DNA of 64,000 bases from Bathymodiolus brooksi (Eukaryota; Mollusca; Bivalvia; Mytilida; Modiolidae), in assembly GCA_963680875.1 (NCBI GenBank), contig OY804579.1:13965506-14029505 (forward strand). The letters run 5' to 3'. A program made the position numbers and the translations under genes. Of the stretch, positions 61,408 to 64,000 are shown piece after piece (position 1 is the stretch's first letter; each line of letters begins with the position of its first letter). A model generated the notes under the pieces. It was not told the DNA's origin. It saw only the letters and a program-made list of their open reading frames with translations, and did no database searches.

Positions 61408-61509
61408 GTTATTGTAATGTTAGTAGCGATATTGGTTGTTTTTGGAGTATGTTGGCTGCCGTATCAGATCACCCTCCTATACAGTGAACTAAGGCGTAAC
61501 AGAATAACG
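61408..61509 (+). CDS. Class A GPCR, exon 3 (TM6)
   Basis: It encodes residues 281-314, 34 codons in phase 0 on both sides. TM6 reads VIVMLVAILVVFGVCWLPYQ and contains the CWxP switch motif (C295-W296-L297-P298-Y299). It is followed by the start of ECL3, LLYSELRRNRIT. The acceptor TTTTTATAG precedes it and the donor GTAAGA follows. Joined to exon 2 it gives RTRKK-VIVML, the expected ICL3/TM6 junction. It is the first and only complete member of the exon-like array that runs to 63130. The TM7 exon with NPxxY is not found in the remaining 2.5 kb. Confidence 0.9.
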
Positions 61510-63228
61510 GTAAGATTATCATGTTTGTTTTTTGGGTATGTTGGCTGCCGTATCAGATCATCCTTCTATACAGTAAACTAAGACCTAACATAATAACGGT
61601 AAGATTATTATGTTTGTATTTTGGAGTATGTTGGTTGCCGTATCAGATCATCCTTCTATATAGTGAACTAAGACCTAACAGAATAACGATACGATTATTA
61701 TATTTGTTTTTGGAGTATGCTTGCTGCCGTATCAGATCGTCCTTCTATACAGTGAAATAAGACCTAACTGAATAACGGTAAGATTATTATACTAGTTTTT
61801 GGAGTATGTTGGCTGCCGTATCAGATCGTCCTTCTATACAGTGAACTAAGACGTAACAGGATAAAGGTAAGATTAATATATTTGTTTTTTGGAGTATGTT
61901 GGCTGCCGTATCAGATCGTCCTTCTATGCAGTGAACTAAGACCTAATAGAATAACGGTAAGATTATTATGCTTGTTTTTTGGAGTATGCTGTCTGCCGTA
62001 TCAGATCGTCCTTCTATACACTGAACTCAGACGTAACAGGATAAAGGTAGGATTAATATATTTGTTTTTTGGAGTATGTTGGCTGCCGTATCAGATCGTC
62101 CTTCTATACAGTGAACTAAGACCTAACAGAATAACGATAAGAAAATTATATTTGTTTTTTTGGGTATGTTGGCTACCGTATCAGATCATCCTTCTATACA
62201 GTGAACTAAGACCTAATAGAATAACGGTAAGATTATTATGCTTGTTTTTTGGAGTATGCTGTCTGCCGTATCAGATCGTCCTTCTATACAGTGAACTCAG
62301 ACGCAACAGAATAATGGTAAGATTATCATGTTTGTTTTTGGAGTATGTTGGCTGCCGTATCAGATCATCCTTCTATACAGTGAAGTCAGACCTAACATAA
62401 TAACGGTAAGATTATTATATTTGTCTTTGGGTATGTTGGCTGCCGTAACAGATCGTCCTTCTATACAGTGCACTAAGACGTAACAGAATAATGGTAAGAT
62501 TATTATGCTTGTTTTTTCGGTATGTTGGCTGCCGTATCAGATCATCCTTCTATAGAGTGAACTAAGACCTAGCAGAATAACGGTAAGATTATTATGTTTG
62601 GTTTTTTTTTGGGTATGTTGGCTGCCGTATCAGATCATCCTTCTATACAGTGAAGTAAGACCTATCAGAATAACGGTAAGATTATTATATTTGTTTTTTG
62701 GAGTATGTTGGCTGCCGTATCAGATCGTCCTTCTATACAGTGAAATAAGACCTAACAGAATAACGGTAAGATTATTATACTAGTTTTTGGAGTATGCTGT
62801 CTGCCGTATCAGATCGTCCTTCTATACAGTGAACTCAGACGTAACAGAATAACGGTAAGATTATCATGTTTGTTTTTGGAGTATGCTGTCTGCCATATCA
62901 GATCGTCCTTCTATACAGTGAACTCAGAGGTAACAGAATAACGGTAAGATTATCATGTTTGTTTTTGGAGTATGCTGTCTGCCATATCAGATCGTCCTTC
63001 TATACAGTGAACTCAGACGTAACAGAATAAAGGTAAGATTATCATGTTTGCTTTTGGAGTATGTTGGCTGCCGTATCAGATCGTCCTTCTATACAGTGAA
63101 CTCAGACCAAATAGAGTAACGGTAAGAATTTAATATGTTACGCTAAAAATGTTATGGTGCTTGTTAAAGGAGTATGTTGGCAGCTGTATCAAGTGCAGTG
63201 AACTCAAGCCTATCAGAATAACGGTTGA
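61440..63228 (+). repeat. Tandem array of a partial TM6 exon with its splice donor, about 19 units plus a decayed one
   Basis: Units of 86-92 bp (mostly 89-90) start inside exon 3 at TTTTGGAGTATGTTGGCTGC and include CCGTATCAGATCGTCCTTCT, the CTAAGACCTAACAGAATAAC stretch and the donor AACGGTAAGATTATTATG. The next unit begins directly after 8-15 intron bases. The first 31-36 bases of exon 3 and its acceptor are present only once. Most units keep the CWLPYQ or CCLPYQ codons. A run of about six units is open without a stop (61882-62400). The last intact unit is near 63050-63130 and a decayed one lies at 63165-63228. Confidence 0.95.
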
Positions 63229-63410
63229 TTGATTATCATGTATATATGGTATGTTTATTAGCTGGTGATGACACCTCACTATAGCTTTCCTCTTTTCTTA
63301 AAATAATAAATTGTCATTTTGAGGATTAGATATATACAAGTCAGCAACTGTGAAATCAACTCGGGAGGGGGCATAACTAGATAACATTGACCGTCCTTAT
63401 AGTGAAACAA
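63229..63410. other. Non-coding, nothing recognised
   Basis: Short spacer in intron 3 between the exon-like array and the 48-bp array. Confidence 0.4.
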
Positions 63411-63417
63411 ACCAGAT

Positions 63418-64000
63418 GAGCGAATAGCAACTCTGGTCCATAAACAGATGTGAAATAAGTACATAAACTCTCTAGCAACTCTGGTCCATACACAGATGTG
63501 AAATAAGTACATAAACTGACTAGCAACTCTAGTCTATACACAGATGTGAAATAAGTACATAAACTCACTAGCAACTCTGGTCCATAAACAGATGTGAAAT
63601 AAGTACATAAACTCTGTAGCAGCTCTGGTCCATAAACAGATATGAAATAAGTACATAAACTCACTAGAAACTCCTATCCATAAACAGATGTGAAATAAGT
63701 ACATACACTCTCTAGCAACTCTGGTCCATAAACAGATGTGAAATAAGTACATAGACTCACTAGTAACTCTGGTCCATAAACAGATGTGAAATAAATACAT
63801 AGACTCACTAGTAACTCTGGTCCATAAACAGATGTGAAATAAATAAATAAACTCTCTAGCAACTCAGGTCCATACACAGATGTGAAATAAGTACATAGAC
63901 TCACTAGTAACTCTGGTCCATAAACAGATGTGAAATAGGTACATAGACTGACTAGTAACTCTGGTCCATAGACAGATGTGAAATAAATACATAGACTCAC
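63418..64000. repeat. 48-bp minisatellite, about 12 copies, runs off the window
   Basis: The unit is CTCTGGTCCATAAACAGATG, TGAAATAAGTACATAGACTC and ACTAGCAA. The 48-bp (16-codon) period keeps several minus-strand frames open. The array continues past 64000, so its length is unknown. Confidence 0.95.

Noticed and set aside
61440..63130. Mutually exclusive alternative TM6 exons
   Set aside because: Only the first unit has the exon start and a good acceptor. The others lack both, so they cannot replace exon 3 one-for-one without a cryptic acceptor.

Overview
The window looks like AT-rich nuclear DNA of a bivalve mollusc, possibly a mussel or another pteriomorph. Introns are long, splice sites are canonical, and the dispersed repeats (tRNA-derived SINEs ending in TCAC repeats, and a repeat with a characteristic CTTCCGGAGCACCTGAG block) resemble ones I remember from bivalve genomes. 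The species call is inference. I see no bacterial genes, rRNA, functional tRNA or CRISPR.

Only one host gene can be supported: a plus-strand rhodopsin-class (class A) GPCR, probably a neuropeptide receptor. Three exons join in phase. Exon 1 (10036-10435) carries the N-terminus, TM1, TM2 and the start of TM3. Exon 2 (57501-57940) carries TM3 to TM5. Exon 3 (61408-61509) carries TM6 with CWLPY. The TM7 exon is not seen and probably lies past the right edge. Intron 1 is about 47 kb and holds most of the other features.

Layout: 1-10 kb, a SINE, a Tc1/mariner-like MITE, a 1.25-kb tandem duplication and degenerate minisatellites. 10-18 kb, exon 1, then a 71-bp array (about 89 copies) and a derived 50-bp array. 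18-31 kb, SINEs, hairpin elements and a second, inverted copy of the MITE. 31-33 kb, a 5'-truncated LINE and a PIF/Harbinger-like MITE. 33.3-39.8 kb, a three-level nest: a decayed LINE inside a hAT-like DNA transposon inside a palindromic repeat. 41.9-47.4 kb, 27-, 33- and 32-bp arrays. 48.6-52.9 kb, an array with CRE-like octamers and 54- and 35-bp arrays. 54.6 kb, a TIR element. 57.5-64 kb, exons 2 and 3, a 36-bp array, the TM6-exon array and a 48-bp array running off the end.

The most unusual object is at 61.44-63.13 kb. About 19 tandem units of roughly 90 bp each carry the 3' two-thirds of the GPCR TM6 exon plus its 5' splice site. A coding exon piece with its donor has become a minisatellite. 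Minisatellites together cover about 18 kb (28%) of the window. Nearly all long open frames outside the GPCR and the LINEs are by-products of arrays whose unit length is a multiple of three.
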